Assembly (NCBI GenBank): GCA_024734555.1
Contig: JANPWX010000008.1
Coordinates: 6,048,982 to 6,112,981, forward strand
Length of the DNA stretch: 64,000 nucleotides
Direction of reading: 5' to 3'
Origin: Trochalopteron elliotii
Lineage: Eukaryota > Chordata > Aves > Passeriformes > Leiothrichidae
In this document: piece by piece, positions 37,793-51,800 of the stretch
How positions within the stretch are numbered: position 1 is the first letter of the stretch
How the letters are laid out: the number at the start of each line of letters is the position of its first letter
The notes under the pieces: generated by a model
What the model saw: the letters and a program-made list of their open reading frames with translations, nothing else
Told to the model about the DNA's origin: nothing
Database searches by the model: none
Program-made: the position numbers and the translations under genes

Positions 37793-39978
37793 TCATTAAT
37801 AATTTACTAAGTCATCGTGTGTGATAAATATGTGACAAAGTAAAGAAGTATGTTCTGTTTGCAGCAGCCAGTAACTGTTTTTATGGGCAATTGGTAACAC
37901 TTTGCTTACTGCACTTTGCCAGCACTTGAACATTGGATAGCACGGAAAAAGCTGGAAATTATACTTGTTAGGAACTGTTTAAGAAGCAGGGCAATCTCTT
38001 TTTTTTCAACCAAGTAAAATCTAAATGTATTCAAATAATGGGATGTGCAGCATCCTAATTAGTTTGGCAAGACCTGACACAAATGAGTTGAAAAGACTGT
38101 TCAAAAGAGAAAAAAATTGGTGTTGCAGTAATTAGTGATACATTACATAAATAATGTATAGCATTAGAAAAATGTTGGTGGGATGAATACATGAAGTATA
38201 TAATAAACAGAAGATGTTTTATTGATATATAATAACACATTACGTAGATGTATGAATATATTATCTATTCTGTAATTAATAAACCATTTAGTCTACTTAA
38301 TTTGACATTAATTGTTCAATATTATATCATAAATAAATTGAACCAAATGCATATGCAATGTTTTCCTTTTCTCTTTTTACCCATTCCTTGCATTTTATCT
38401 GTTTGGAATTTCTCCCATTGAGAAAGAAAAGACTAGGCAGACTCTATTCTGCTGTTGCCTCATTTGTACTGTAAACATACATATAGCGTGAATATATGTA
38501 TTTTATTTGCTCTTAATTAACAGGTGGGAGTAGCTTTTACAGCTATGGAGTCCTACATTTGTTGCACTGCCTTAAAGTACTGCAGTAGATATTCATGTAA
38601 ATAACTTAGACATTGGCTATAGAAGTGTTTTTCCAAATGTGCAGTTGGAATTTAATTCATAAGCACAGATAACAGTAAGGAGAACCATGTTCGGGTACAG
38701 GACCCAAGTCTTTCAGTTAAGGAAAAAAAAATATTAAAAAAAAATTATCATCTGTGGGTAAAAAGTTACTGATAGGTTTAACCTATTCTGCCTTCCATCC
38801 CATCAGGAAGTCTGTTGGGATGGAAAAGCCCAGCTACTCATTCTGTACCCATATCACCTTTCATACACCTACGCTGTAAAAATAAACTGCCTTTGCTATC
38901 TCCCTACGTCCTTATGAAGCTCGAAGGTGGAATTGTGTGTTCACATCTGGTAAGCTGGACACAGCTAGAAAAGCAGATTTTCCATCACCTTCTAAACCTT
39001 GACAACTAAAAATCCCTCATCTAATTTTGAGATGTAATGCCACAATGGCCCATTGCTTTATTTTTAGCCATTCTTTCTGCCTCTAAATCTGATGTTATGC
39101 TACACCTTACCCTCTACAGTAGCCATCAGGCCACTGCATAATGCAGACTGGAGGGGTCTTAATTCTAGATGGTCTGGAAATGGAAGTGGGCCTGGAATGT
39201 TTTTTTATTTATTTGCAATGGATGTTTGGTAAGGCAGAACTCAAAACAACTCAAATGGCCCCAAGGAAAGACATGTATAGCATTCTTGTCCCTTGGCAGG
39301 CAGGGATTCAAACAAATAGCTCATTGAAGATGGTAACCACCCAGATCTGTAAATCCATGTCTCAAGTGCAACAGATTACCAGCCTCTTATGATTTTGCTG
39401 TAAATGAGTCTTCATGGATATGAAATCTTCCTGCACATCTGCAGTGTATGAAGAGTTAATGGAACTGCATCTGGAATTCAAAACCCATGTTTTCCCTATA
39501 CTATGGCAGTGTATAATTTTTCATCTTCCTTACCCTTATATAATTAATTAGCAGTAAAGGCTCACTGTGTCCTTCTCTCCCATTCTCTGTCCCTCTTAAG
39601 GCAAAAGAACCTCTGGGCGACCAGCCAGTGTCTATCTACCCCTCACCAAGTGCAAGCTGTTCTTGAAAGACTGCTTTCTTATTTACTGCAAACTGAGTTC
39701 TGCTCACAGAACTCAAATTTCCATCCACTTGGCAACTTTATAAGGGGAAGTAAAGGAGGAGAGAATAGTTCTAAATTAAAGGCCTAACCTGTTTGAAACA
39801 CAGCATTTCCTTGTTTTCCCAACCAAGTTTTACATGATAGTCTGGCCAACAAGTGGAGGAATTCCAGAAACAGTGGGAGTACTCTTTGCCTGTTAGTGTG
39901 TCAGCCAGGAATGAGCTTTGCAAGAGACAAGTCTCACTCAAGGGTAGTGGAAAATAGCTGCCGTCTCTTTTTGAGTGC

Positions 39979-40295
39979 AAAGAATCATACAACCATTTAG
40001 CTTGGAAAAGACCTTTAAGATCATCAAGTCCAACTCCTATCCAGCACTGCCAAGTCAATCACTAAACCATATCCTAAAGTGCTGCATCTACTTGTTTTTG
40101 CAATATCTCCAGGGACGGTGACTCAGCCACCTCTCTGGGCTGCCTGTTCCAATGCTTGGCCACCTTTTCAGTGAATTAACTTTTTCTAACATCTCCTGGC
40201 ACAATTGGATGCCATTTCCTCTTGTCCTATTACTTGTTACTGGGGAGATCAGTCCCCACCTTATTACAGCCAGGAGGTAGTTGTAGAGATCATCT
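39979..40295 (-). mobile_element. CR1 LINE 3' fragment
   Basis: After 'aaagaatcatacaacc' the + strand reads 'ttagcttggaaaagaccttt', 'aagatcatcaagtccaactc', 'cactgccaagtc', 'gcctgttccaatgcttgg', 'gccatttcctcttgtcctat' and 'ggtagttgtagaga'. This is the reverse complement of bird CR1, with the 3' end on the left. The part around 40165-40200 is shortened relative to consensus, which suggests a small internal deletion. The 5' end fades near 40295. Antisense to GRID2. Confidence 0.93.
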
Positions 40296-40299
40296 CATT

Positions 40300-41180
40300 G
40301 AGAAGGGTGTCTTTGGCCACTCCAGAAGGTGTGCCATATGAAGTAGCAGTTGCTGTAGCAACCACATGATTTCTGTGCTCAAGATCAATATTCACGTCTT
40401 GCATTAACCCTCTTCAGCGTGCAGCAGTCTCTGGTGCAGGTCCTGGTATCAGGGAGAGCAGTCCCAGGCTGATCCTGTTTGCAACATCCCTGCTGGAGTG
40501 GGATGGCAGGACAGGAGCCCAGCTGTGCCAAGTATATGCCTTGGGCCCACAGCTGGCTTCAGAGACATGACATTGCGCCAAGTTCACTCTGTTCCAGCTT
40601 TGAAGACAAGGTTTCTGCTGGCTGCTAAAATAGGAGCTGGAATCAGCAGAACATAGTAAGTGGTCTTTAATTTGAACTTGGAAACTGGTTTGCACTCCTG
40701 TCCTTTGATTGTCAGGACTTATATACACTTGGTCCACGCACCTTTTCTAGTCAAAATAACCTGAATGTAACCCTGCTATACAAAGGTTTCTGTTCGCTAA
40801 ACACCTGAACCAGGTGGTCTTCAGAGAATAAATGCTCTTCGAGAGAAGAACTTGGCGCTCTTGTCCCTCTCCTGTCACATGACCAGGACTCTCATTGCAT
40901 CTTGTAGAGCTTCATCTCACAAACAGGATTAGTTCAGAGAGCAGCAGCCCTCTGTGGAGAGGCTAAAACCATCTCAAGGGAGCAGTGCTTTACCACAAAT
41001 CTTGCTCTTACTGTTAATTATCTGTGTCTTCTCACAGTGATTCCTGTAGTTGCCCTCTATCCCGATTGCCTGGGGGATAAGCCTGTGTGTGAGGCAGGAG
41101 AAGTGGCTGATGCCTCTTCTGGGAGAGCACACTAGGCCTTCCAACATGACTCTGGGCTTTCTGGTGATATTCACATCCAT
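40300..41180. other. GC- and CpG-richer block, possibly a decayed retroelement
   Basis: This block follows the CR1 and is richer in G, C and CpG than the rest of the intron. AATAAA occurs at about 40828, and 'cttggcgctcttgtccctc' lies some 25 bases further on; it loosely recalls an LTR end followed by a TGGCGCC-type primer-binding site. No TGT start, second LTR or retroviral frame is visible, so an LTR is only a possibility. The minus-strand frame of 107 codons at 40414-40737 has no recognisable domain. Confidence 0.3.
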
Positions 41181-41238
41181 CAACTATTGCTTTTCACATC
41201 TCACCATGCTACCTTGATTGCCACAATTTTTTTTCCAG

Positions 41239-41273
41239 TGAGGAAGCAAATTTGCTTCTATGAGGAAGCAAAT
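41239..41273. repeat. 16-bp palindrome overlapping a 13-bp direct repeat
   Basis: GAAGCAAATTTGCTTC (41243-41258) is a perfect palindrome. The word TGAGGAAGCAAAT occurs at 41239-41251 and again at 41261-41273. It was probably produced by a local duplication next to the palindrome. Confidence 0.7.
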
Positions 41274-42451
41274 AACATAGGGAAAACAACCTGATTCCAC
41301 TTAGGTCCATCAGAAAAGGAAAAATACATGCTTAATCATTTGTAAGAGAAACTGCAAATCAAGTAGAAGCCTCTAATGAGGTTCTTTTTCTATTGCACCT
41401 TCTTAAGGGGGGGTAGTATAAGAAGGGAGAAACCACACACGGAGGACAAAGTGAGAAGAAAAAATACTAGCTGAGTAGAAGAAGAATTATTTGGATCTAC
41501 GTGTGTTAACTTGAATCAAAATGTCTTTCTGATTGTTTTTTGCATGTCCATGTTAATAACTGCATAATGTGGGACTGCCTTATATCGTTTCTTCATTTGC
41601 TGAAACTTGATTTTACATTGAAAATGGATGAAATTAAGGCCTTCACAGGACCACTTTAGAACAGATTCATTTATTTTCCCTGCTCTTTCTCATGAGCCAC
41701 AGAAATTGTCAGAAGATTGCTTTCCATGTGTGTGAGATGTGCTTGCTACAGCAGTAGCTTAGGGACATTTCAGGAATTTCTAGGTTTTGCTGATAAGCTG
41801 GTTCTGTGACACCAGTAGCAATGCTATCAGAGCCATTTGGTAATTTCTTTTGGATTTTCTCATTCTGGTTGTTTTCAGTTTTGCAATTTCTCATTGCTCT
41901 ACAATGGCCCCAGGAGAACTGCTGCTAAGGAAGATAAATATAAAATCCTCTGCAGGTCACACAGAGCAAAATAATGCCCTCTGCTGGTTTTTTTCAATCT
42001 GTTTCAGAAGTCACAGTTTCATTCATGAGAAATGTGTAAGACATATGATGGTTGTTTGATTTTGGCACTGCAAAAGCTTAGTGGAGTGCTATACATGTTT
42101 ATAATTCAGATTGGCAGCTATATATCTAAATATTGACATAATTGTGTGCATTTGCCTTTCTATCTCAAAAGCACTAAGTGAACCTTTACTTCTTCAAACT
42201 GATGTCTTCTCTGATCCAATCTGACATGTTAATGACAAGCATTTAATTTTTTTCATCTTCCAATTTTGAAACAAGATGACAATCTATATGTAATCAAGGA
42301 TGCTCACCATCAGTAAATCAAATATCAAGTGAAGATTAAGCTTGCTTTTTGTGTTAAAAGTGTAGTTTTCTGGAAAACCGGTGTTTATGATCCAGATTAG
42401 TAAATTAAGAATATGAGTTGCCATAAATCAGTGTAGCCCTTTCTTTTTCTC

Positions 42452-42514
42452 TGTTTTTGGGGGTGTTTTGTTGTTGTTTTTGGGGGGAGGGTTTGTTGTT
42501 GTTTTGGTTTTTTT
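42452..42514. repeat. G/T-rich low-complexity tract
   Basis: Irregular TTG and TTTTGG words with G5 and G6 runs extend for about 60 bases. No fixed repeat unit. Confidence 0.8.
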
Positions 42515-42603
42515 AAACAGCTAAACACCAGAGTGCTAAAGAAGTCAGGATTTAACTCTCTCCTTTCTGTTTCTCGCTTTACTACCTCTCAAGAAATAAA
42601 GAC

Positions 42604-42940
42604 ATATAGAATCACTTGAATGGCTTAAAGATCATCTAGTTCCAACCCCACTGCCATGGGCAGGACATCCTTCACTACACCAGGTTGCTCAGAGCCCTTC
42701 CTTAAACACTTCCAGGGATGGGGCATCCCCTGCTTCTCTGGGCAACCTGTTCCGTTGTCTCACCAGCTTCACAGTAAATAATTTCTTTCTAATATCAAAT
42801 CTAAACCTACTCCCTTTCAGTTTGAAGACATTTTCCCCCATCCTGGGACTCTAGGCCATTGTAAAAAAAGTCTCTCTCCATCTTTCTTGTAGGCTCTCTT
42901 CAGGTACTGGAAGGCTGCAATTAGGTCACCTCAAAGCCTT
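42604..42940 (-). mobile_element. CR1 LINE 3' fragment, different subfamily
   Basis: The + strand starts with 'atatagaatcacttgaatgg' and continues 'aaagatcatctagttccaac', 'cactgccatgggcaggaca', 'aggttgctcagagccc', 'acttccagggatggggcatc', 'ctctctccatctttcttgta' and 'caggtactggaaggctgc'. This is a CR1 3' region read in reverse, 3' end on the left, belonging to the 'ccatgggcaggaca' type rather than the 'ctgccaagtccaccac' type at 32109 and 39979. It ends near 'cctcaaagcctt'. Antisense to GRID2 and noncoding. Confidence 0.93.
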
Positions 42941-45264
42941 AATTATATATGTAGCATATAAAGTAGCAAGACATAATTATATTACAATTGTTGCTGCAGT
43001 ACAACAAAGGAAATGCAACCTTTACATTAGTACAATATTGTTCCACTGTCATAGTTGGTTGATAATGGAAGTGGAACCATAATTCTGGGAAATGTGGAGA
43101 GACTGCTTCCCAGAGATGCAAATTAGAAGTAGTATTTCCATAGATACCATGGTGTCTCATTTTTTTTCTTTAATTCTCTTCAGTGTTTTTAATGGAAAAA
43201 AGTGTTTTCCTGTAAAAAGGAGGGGAAAAACAGAAAAAAATTCTATTAGTCATACAGTCAACTGTTATCTGCTAAAAGTATCTTTACTGGTGTATGTTGC
43301 TTTATAGTGGAGAATTTTTAAGCATCTTACAATGATGCAATTTGAATGAGAAACTCAGTGATCTAGTCTGGTAGGGAAGTATTTTAGTAATATGCTGATA
43401 ATTAATAACCCAGCTAACTTAATAAACAGAGGTTCAGTCTAGTCTTTTTTTCCACATGTCCTCCTTTACCCCTAAATTCCTATTTTGCTTTTTGATATAC
43501 ATTCAGGGGAATAGCCCCAAATCTATGCTATTCATTAAATGCAATCATAATTTCCTGTTTGACAACTCTTGGACTCCTATATTTGTAAATTTTTTTAAAA
43601 ACATATTTATGTTCACAATTGTGAAAGACAGTTCAAATGCTGGCTGGTTTGCACCTTGCTCATGGGAGCTAGGACTTGACTGTCAGCAGGTGCTGTGAAC
43701 CACTTGAGTCACTCGTTGAGCAGAAGGTTTGTAATGAGAGGATAGGGAGACTCAGATAACCTGAATGTTTCCATGGATAATTCTAATTACTGACTGAGTT
43801 TTCTGCTGCCCATGGGCAAAGGGCAGTTGAATCATCACTCACAAAAATTTGTTAGGAAGGGACCTGAAGTGAATTCATGAAGCCATGCTTTCAGCTGTGC
43901 TCATCAACACAGCTTCACTTATGACACCAGAGAATTTAATACACAAATTAAAGCTGAAGCTCTAATTCATACCTTTTAAGAAAATCAATATTTTCAAACC
44001 CTTTTTTGTCCAAATCATCAGGCTTCCAGCTAGGCTCTGCCGCTTTTTCATGCCAGTGAACAATCAATATAAAGTGACATCATTTAAACTGAAGTCTTAA
44101 GAGCACTGTGATTAGGAGTATGTTTGTGCCATGGGCTGCAGAGTGCTTTGCACGTCATATTAAAAGAGCCCAGTTGATTTACAAAATTTTCTAGTCAGTT
44201 TCAGCTGCCATGCCTCCCCACTCAATAGTTCAAATCAAATATCTAGGGGACTAGGAATCTCTGCCTTCTTTGGGCAAGAAGAAAGAAATTCGAGAGAGTT
44301 AATAAAATTTGACTCAGTACTTTCAAATTTTTGTGCTCTCCTCACCCCCTTCCAAAGGATCACACACTGCTTTAGGCAGAACAAAAATGGATTAAATCAA
44401 GGTAGTAGAAGTTTAAGTATTTTAAGTACTCTTTTGTCATGTTAAAACATCTAGAATTCACAGTCTTATTGCTCAGTATTTGGGCTTTTTAAAATGGTAT
44501 TCATATGTCTGCTATAAATAACCTTTCTTGGTTTCAGTGAAGCTGCGATTGTACCTGTAAAAAGTAAAGTAGCACCTGCTGTACTTGTGGCTGTTGTTCC
44601 TGGAGACCTAATACATACTGTGAAATACAATGATTAGATCAAGAAATGCTACTCATCCTCTTTTCATGTGAAATGTGTTCTTTAAATTACAACAAAAAAT
44701 GGAAATGGCACAAAGCAAGTCCAGACTAGCTGCAGGACAGGTTGGCATTGCTGGAAGAGTTGCTTATCGGGAGGATACAGAGGAATGAATCGTAAAGGAA
44801 CTGCATGCAGAATCTGCCCTTCTGCACTGTAGACTTTGCAGATAAAATTGATGTTTTATGGAATTTCAGGTGCTCCTAGGGTAGTAGCCCTTGGTCATGA
44901 TCATCAAATCATGAAAATATTTTATAAATTTGGCTCTATCAGGCAATTAGTTTCTTATGATTGGATCAGCTGTGCACAAAATCTGACTTGTGCCACAATG
45001 GCAGGGATGGCTTTAGTGAGCCAGGGTGACAAAAACGACCAAAAGTAGATTTCCTCCAGGTATTATCTGTGTTTGTGTATTTCAATTTCTTGAAAAATAA
45101 CAACCAGCAGACCTGATGTGCCAAAGTGCTCCAAGCGAGGTTTGCTTGCAGAAACTAAGACACATGGTTGACATACCCTGCTCAAGCCTTAGTGACCTTT
45201 CTGTCCTCATGTGCTGAAGACTTTGGTCTTGTTATCTGACTCTTCTTAAACTTAGCTGCTATAA

Positions 45265-45843
<579 letters not shown>

Positions 45844-48800
45844 TGATTTGTTTTGTTATTACAGAAAGATAATTTTCCTCTGAGGAAAAAAAAAGTATTG
45901 CTCATCAGCTGGAGAATTATTCAATATTATCAAGTGCTATGTTCTTACCTGGTCAGATGGAGAATGCTGGGATTTGGATTTTGAACTAAGTTTAGACTAG
46001 TCAGCAGTGCTGAACGATCTTACTGTGTCTGATAATCTTTCCTCCCTCTTCTGATTTATTTCAGTTTCCCTATAGAATGTTTAGATTCAAGCTTCTCTGG
46101 CCTTCCTGATTGCTCTCTCAATCCCATTTAACATCTGGTGTAGCCCAGACTGGTTCCCAGTTCTGCTTATATTCCCAAGTCCTTCACAATCTAACTCTCC
46201 TGGCAGGGTTTTAACCATGCATCCTAAAGACCTCAGGGCCTGCAGATCTTGGCTGGGTATATACTGCTTAGAATTCTGGTCTGCAAATTTGGGGTAATGC
46301 AAAGTGGAATAAGAAAACACAGCTAAATATAAGAGTGAAGGGGGTTTGGATAATAAACACTCAATGACAAAACAGGATGAACACCTTCTTGCTTATCCAT
46401 GTAATTGTTCCTCAGTCACTGCTGACACTGCAGGTGCACCTGTTCTAATTTCACAGAGCATCTGCTCTACAGAGAGCCATGGCCACTACAGCCCCAGACT
46501 CGCAGACAGTTCTTTGTATTTTAACCTGAATTTGGATGGAACACTGTAGGTAAAGGTGTCATATTTATGTACTACTGGCAACTTGTGATTTAGCATTACA
46601 TTATTCTTTTTTCAAAACAATCAGATGACTTCCATAAAAGCTAAAGGTATCCATGAAAATCAAGTATGAAATTCCTAGAACAGAAAAAAAAAAGCTAAAA
46701 TAATGTCACTATCCAAAAGAAGAATAAAAGCTTAAGCTGAGAGTTTCCACAAGAGGCGTGATTTTAAGAATATGAGCATAGAGACATTACTTTTAAAATT
46801 ATCATTTGCATTGAGCAGTGATGGTCAGCTCAGGAGAGCTAAAGAGATAGTTTCAGGGGTTTTGTGATTTCTTTTTATAAATAAAACCCAAGACTTCAGA
46901 GTAGCTGAGACCCATGGAAGTTTTCTGAGTGTTTATGGGTGGGTTTATAAAGCTCCCTTTTCTGTCCAAAATATTCCCAGTGTAAGTGTTTAGGGAATCC
47001 AGCTGTGAGAGAGCAGTTGGTCTGTTACAGAACGAGACTCATTACATCCGTCTTCCTGTTAGGTTAGAACTTGTGAATTAGTTTCTTTACTGCATGGATG
47101 TGAGTCATTCCACACAAGTTTATTGGCCTGAGCATCCCTGCTCTAGTCCCAACAGGAGTCCCTAAAAGCTTTCTAGGAGACTGCCCAGCTAAGGTTCAGA
47201 GGAGGCACAACTGGTTTAACACACCTCAATCTGAACAATTGTTACCTGAATTGTTTGCCTTATGTTTATCCAGGGAAGCCTGTGTTGCCTGATTTCCTGA
47301 AATTTCATAACTCATAGGTCCAGAGTAGCAGCCCACAATGGAGCCCTTAAGTTAGGTTAAAAAGAAAAGGATTTTTTTGACTAATCAATGAAAATGAGTG
47401 CTTAAGGGGGGCTTAAAGAGAAACCTTGAATTCAGCATGAAATTGAGGAAGAAATTAGATGTAAGGAAGGGGGACCAGGTGGCAAAAATAGCAGAATTCA
47501 ATAGGTTAAAAAAAAAAGGGAAGAAAGAAAAGGAATTTTTTTGAACAGATTTGCATCCACTCCCTGTGGTAAGAGGTGTCACACATGAGGGACAACTCAG
47601 TAAAATCTGCTGATGGTCCAAAGAATCTGAGGGCATCAAAACTGTTGTGCAACTTCAGAAAAATAAATTCACAGAACTGGGAAGGTAGGAGGAATTATTT
47701 ACAGAGAGACGCCTTACCACTCTACCATGTGGATTTTCAACACAACTCTATAGAATTCACCAGAATAATGTAAAATATTCCCTTGGCTCCTACTGAGTGA
47801 GGGAAAGGTGTAGACATGTATCTAGAGCTTTGTTCTCCTTCAAACAACAAGCAGAACTGTCCTGAATTAGCTAGAAGGAAAAACGAAACACATTGAAAAG
47901 AATTTATACATGACAGTTACTGACTGATATAAACATATAGACTCAGAAGAACTCAGAAATTCAGTGCAAACAAGTAAGAGAGCCATTTATAATATCAGCC
48001 TGTATTTCACATTCAGTTTGAATATAACATAAAACTGTATTAGCTGAAGCGTTATTGTTTACTAATCCTTGTGAGTACAGACAAATGAAAATAATTTTCA
48101 TTGACAGGGTAACTGGCCACTGTGGTGATTTAGCCTCTGTTTTCATTCATCAGCTCTTCATTCAGCTGAAAAACTGCAGCTTTTATTTGTTTTGGAATAG
48201 TAAATCTGTTGCTATTAATTCTGATTGGCAAATCTTAAGTGTAGCAGCATGGGGCATTTCAAATACTGTCACGTTCACTTAAGAAATCTTTCAGCAGCAT
48301 GACAAGGTACTCATTTGTGTTATCAAAACATAGAGCCAAAGATGCTTTTATGCCCTGTGCTGACAGAAGCAAAGCAGCGTGAACCGAGGATTGCTTGTGC
48401 TTTGATAGTTCTGGATTCTTTGTTTGGGGCTAGCAAGTGATTTGTGGCATCATCTTCTCTTCCTTTCCTCTAGACAGAGGAAAAATTTGCAAGCATGCAG
48501 ACTAGAGCTGCCATGGCTCTGAAGACAAGAGCCCTCTGCTGCAAAAAATACAAGTCATTCTTCAAGGAAACTCATAACCTATTATGATTGAAACAAAGAG
48601 CTCATTTCTTCTGAAATAGTTAAAAACTTAGCAGATTTTAGCTTTGGTTCACTGTGTCCCTTTTTATTTTTGTTCAGCCTTGACTCTGATGTCTTGTTCA
48701 AATGCTATTAGCAAGTTTTACCCTTTTTCAATTTTTGAAACAGCAAAGAAAAATACTGTGTCATTGTCTACAGCCAAAAGTCAACACAGATCAATCTAAT

Positions 48801-51800
48801 GGTTTTTAAGGCAGGTCTATAATTACTGTTATAATCAGTTACAAAATTTAAGTATTTTTATTTGCTTCCTTAAAGGTAGGCTGAAGCTTAATGTGACTGC
48901 TACTTGTATCACTTAAACTTGGGTCTTGAACTTGGCTTTCAGAGACCACTCTAGGCATCTTTTTGAGACTGGTAATATGGAAATATCTTTTATGTTTCCC
49001 TTTTTATTTGATGTTCATTCATTATTGAGATTAGTCAAAATAATTTACATTATTTTTTTAAGATACATGAGGATAAAGCTGCAATATAACTCAATTAATA
49101 TAAAGTGTATAAAATGCAAAGGGAGTTTTTTATTCTGTACTCAAATACTTCATTATAAAAATAAATTTTAAAAAAGGGCAGGCAGTGCACTGAAATGCTT
49201 TGGCTTCCTGCCCAATACACCCACTGAATCTGCAATACACTGTGACCACTAAGAAGGCAGAGACTTTTGGGTGATCTTAGCCATGCTGCTGTGGATTATA
49301 TTAAAAGCAAATGCTTTTGATTCTGAAGTCAAAATTCAGGCATGAGTAGTTAAGATAATATCTGTTGTCTTAGAGTTGTCTGTTGATCTGTAGATGAAGC
49401 AAATTCATCAGTTCAGACTGTGGAGGATTGCAGTTGTGTTGAAATTTAGTGTGACAGTTTCTGAATTTCTTCTTTTCCTTTTGCTCATCCTAGAAAACTA
49501 AGTGGCTAAAGCTCTGCATTTTGCTTCTTCTGAATATTAGCTTTGACAATTGGACAGAATTCTGGCTCTAGGCAGCCCTGCTTGGGCACAGTGTGTTTGG
49601 ACAAGGTCCCTTTCAACTTCAGAGAGTCTGAGGGATATATGAATAATGATATATTACGTAGTCTTTGCTCAGCTTTTGTGCTACTCTATACAACCACAGT
49701 TTTCCTTCTCTTGAGCCATGGTTTGGTTGCTGTTCCCTCAAATTTTCCCCATATTAGAACTTGCCAGTATAGGGAAGCTATCATGTGAACTCTCAGAGAA
49801 GAAATTTGGGAGTTCTAAAAACTTACCTGAAATCTTCATTGAGATCAAACAAATCAAGTTCCTGCCATAGTCTGATGACTTTCATACTTGCTGAGAACCT
49901 AGTTTAATCTCCTGAAGGTTTTCTATTAGCTTCCTATTAGGGGCTCTTGTTACAAAACGCTCTAGGGAGCACTCTGTTCTCACCAGTACTGAAGAAAATC
50001 AATGATTTAAGAAACAGGAGTTCAAGACTAGAGTTCCTGCCAAGTCTTTTTGTATAATAGATCAGTTTTTGAGACAGGTGAAATGCTGCATAATTTTTTA
50101 CCAAGGACTTGCAGAAGAATGTTTTTGGGGATTTTGTTTTGAAGGCAGCCCCTCAAATTTTGCTTCAGAATTCAGTGATGAGCTGACTTAGTAAAAATAG
50201 ATTTCAACTGAATGTTGACAAAATAATGAAGTCAGAGAAAACTACAATGTTTTGTATTTGATATGAAAGACACCATAAAAGACTTAGTCTCTATCTTATC
50301 ACACTCTGCTCATTTTGCTTTGAATTTTTCTGTAAGAGAAGGTATTTCTGAATTGGCCTGAGAAGATTTTAGATTATGCAGGTAAAGAAGCAAGGCTCTG
50401 TTTTGTTTGGGTTTGTGGGGTTTTTTTGCTATAATAGAAAATATATTTTAAATGGCTGAATCATTCAAGGTTTAATCACTTCTTAGTGATTGCAACAAAA
50501 CAAACATTCATTATAGTTTTATGAATAGGATTTGACCATGGGATAATGAGCACTTGAAGTATTAGCTGCAAAAATAAAATTTTCTTCAGAGATCTTAATG
50601 CAATTGCTTAACCTAGAAAAGTTATGAAATGGATGATGTTAAAGCACCACTGGTGGGCCATTTCTTTATCCCCTTATATTTGTTCAAAATGCTGGTCACA
50701 ACTGGAGGTTTTGATTGGTCATCAGTGGTGTCAGTAATGACCAATTATGCTGATAATACCTGGTAAATGAGCAAATCTTACTGTTTGCCTTGTGTAAATT
50801 ACATTTCATAGGAGCAATAAAACAGCTTCCAAGATTAAGCACTTGAAAGTCATTATAATACTTCTCAGATGGTTAAAGCTGCTCAGAATTCTCAGTCTTC
50901 TTCTGTGTATTACCACCCAAGGTGTGATATAATCCTTCTGAAATGCACTGCCTGGAGTCTGCTGTTGCTTAATAAATTACTCCATCTTGCTTATCTCACT
51001 CTTCGCATATCCCTATCAGCAGGAAACCATTATGCTGTAGCAACATCCTTTCTTAGTGACATTTTTTCTTAATTAACTGTACAACAATCAAATATTTAAT
51101 ATTCAGGGGAAGACTCTAGAATCATTCTGGAAAAATTCTGTTAGAAATTAATTCTGTCTTCACGTATGATATTTAGTGGTGAAACCTGATTTATTTGGGG
51201 GCTTGAGGTATGTTTAGAAATACAAAAAAAATCCAGTATAAAGGCTTTAGGACTGGGACCTAGTTCCTAATTTGGTTTCTGTACCTGATCTGCTAGCTGA
51301 CCACAGAAACATTATTAAATAATCTTAGATATCAGCCCTTAGTTTTAAAATGGAGAAATTACCCATCTTCCTTCATAAAAACATGTTTTATATCTTCTGA
51401 TAGAAGGCAAAACTTAAATGCCAGTCTCATTAATTAACAATTTTAATTGCTCTTCAAACTAATGCCAGTCTTGACATATTCACGTAGCAAGGGGAACAGA
51501 CTTGCTGAGCCTAAAATGCACAGCACTGAGCTGGGAAAGCGAAAAGTCAGATACCAAACACGTTAGGAAACAAATTACATACACCAGCAGATTTGTTTGT
51601 GGCATGGTAGTTCCACCTTAAAGTATGAGCCCCCAGATTCATATGTTATTTTGGTTCAATCTAGACTAGTATATCAGTAAGTGTATTTACCTTCATAAAG
51701 TCATCTCTCTAAAATGAAGACTGCAGCCTGGTGGTACCCAAGCTACTTTTGCATGTCTCAGTGGTTTGGCCAGCTCTCTTGACAGCATCCAAAAATGAAT

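Noticed and set aside
44836..45048. 70-codon frame shortly before the M1/M2 exon, possible alternative exon
   Set aside because: Known GRID2 structure has no exon here, and neither border offers a convincing acceptor-donor pair in frame.
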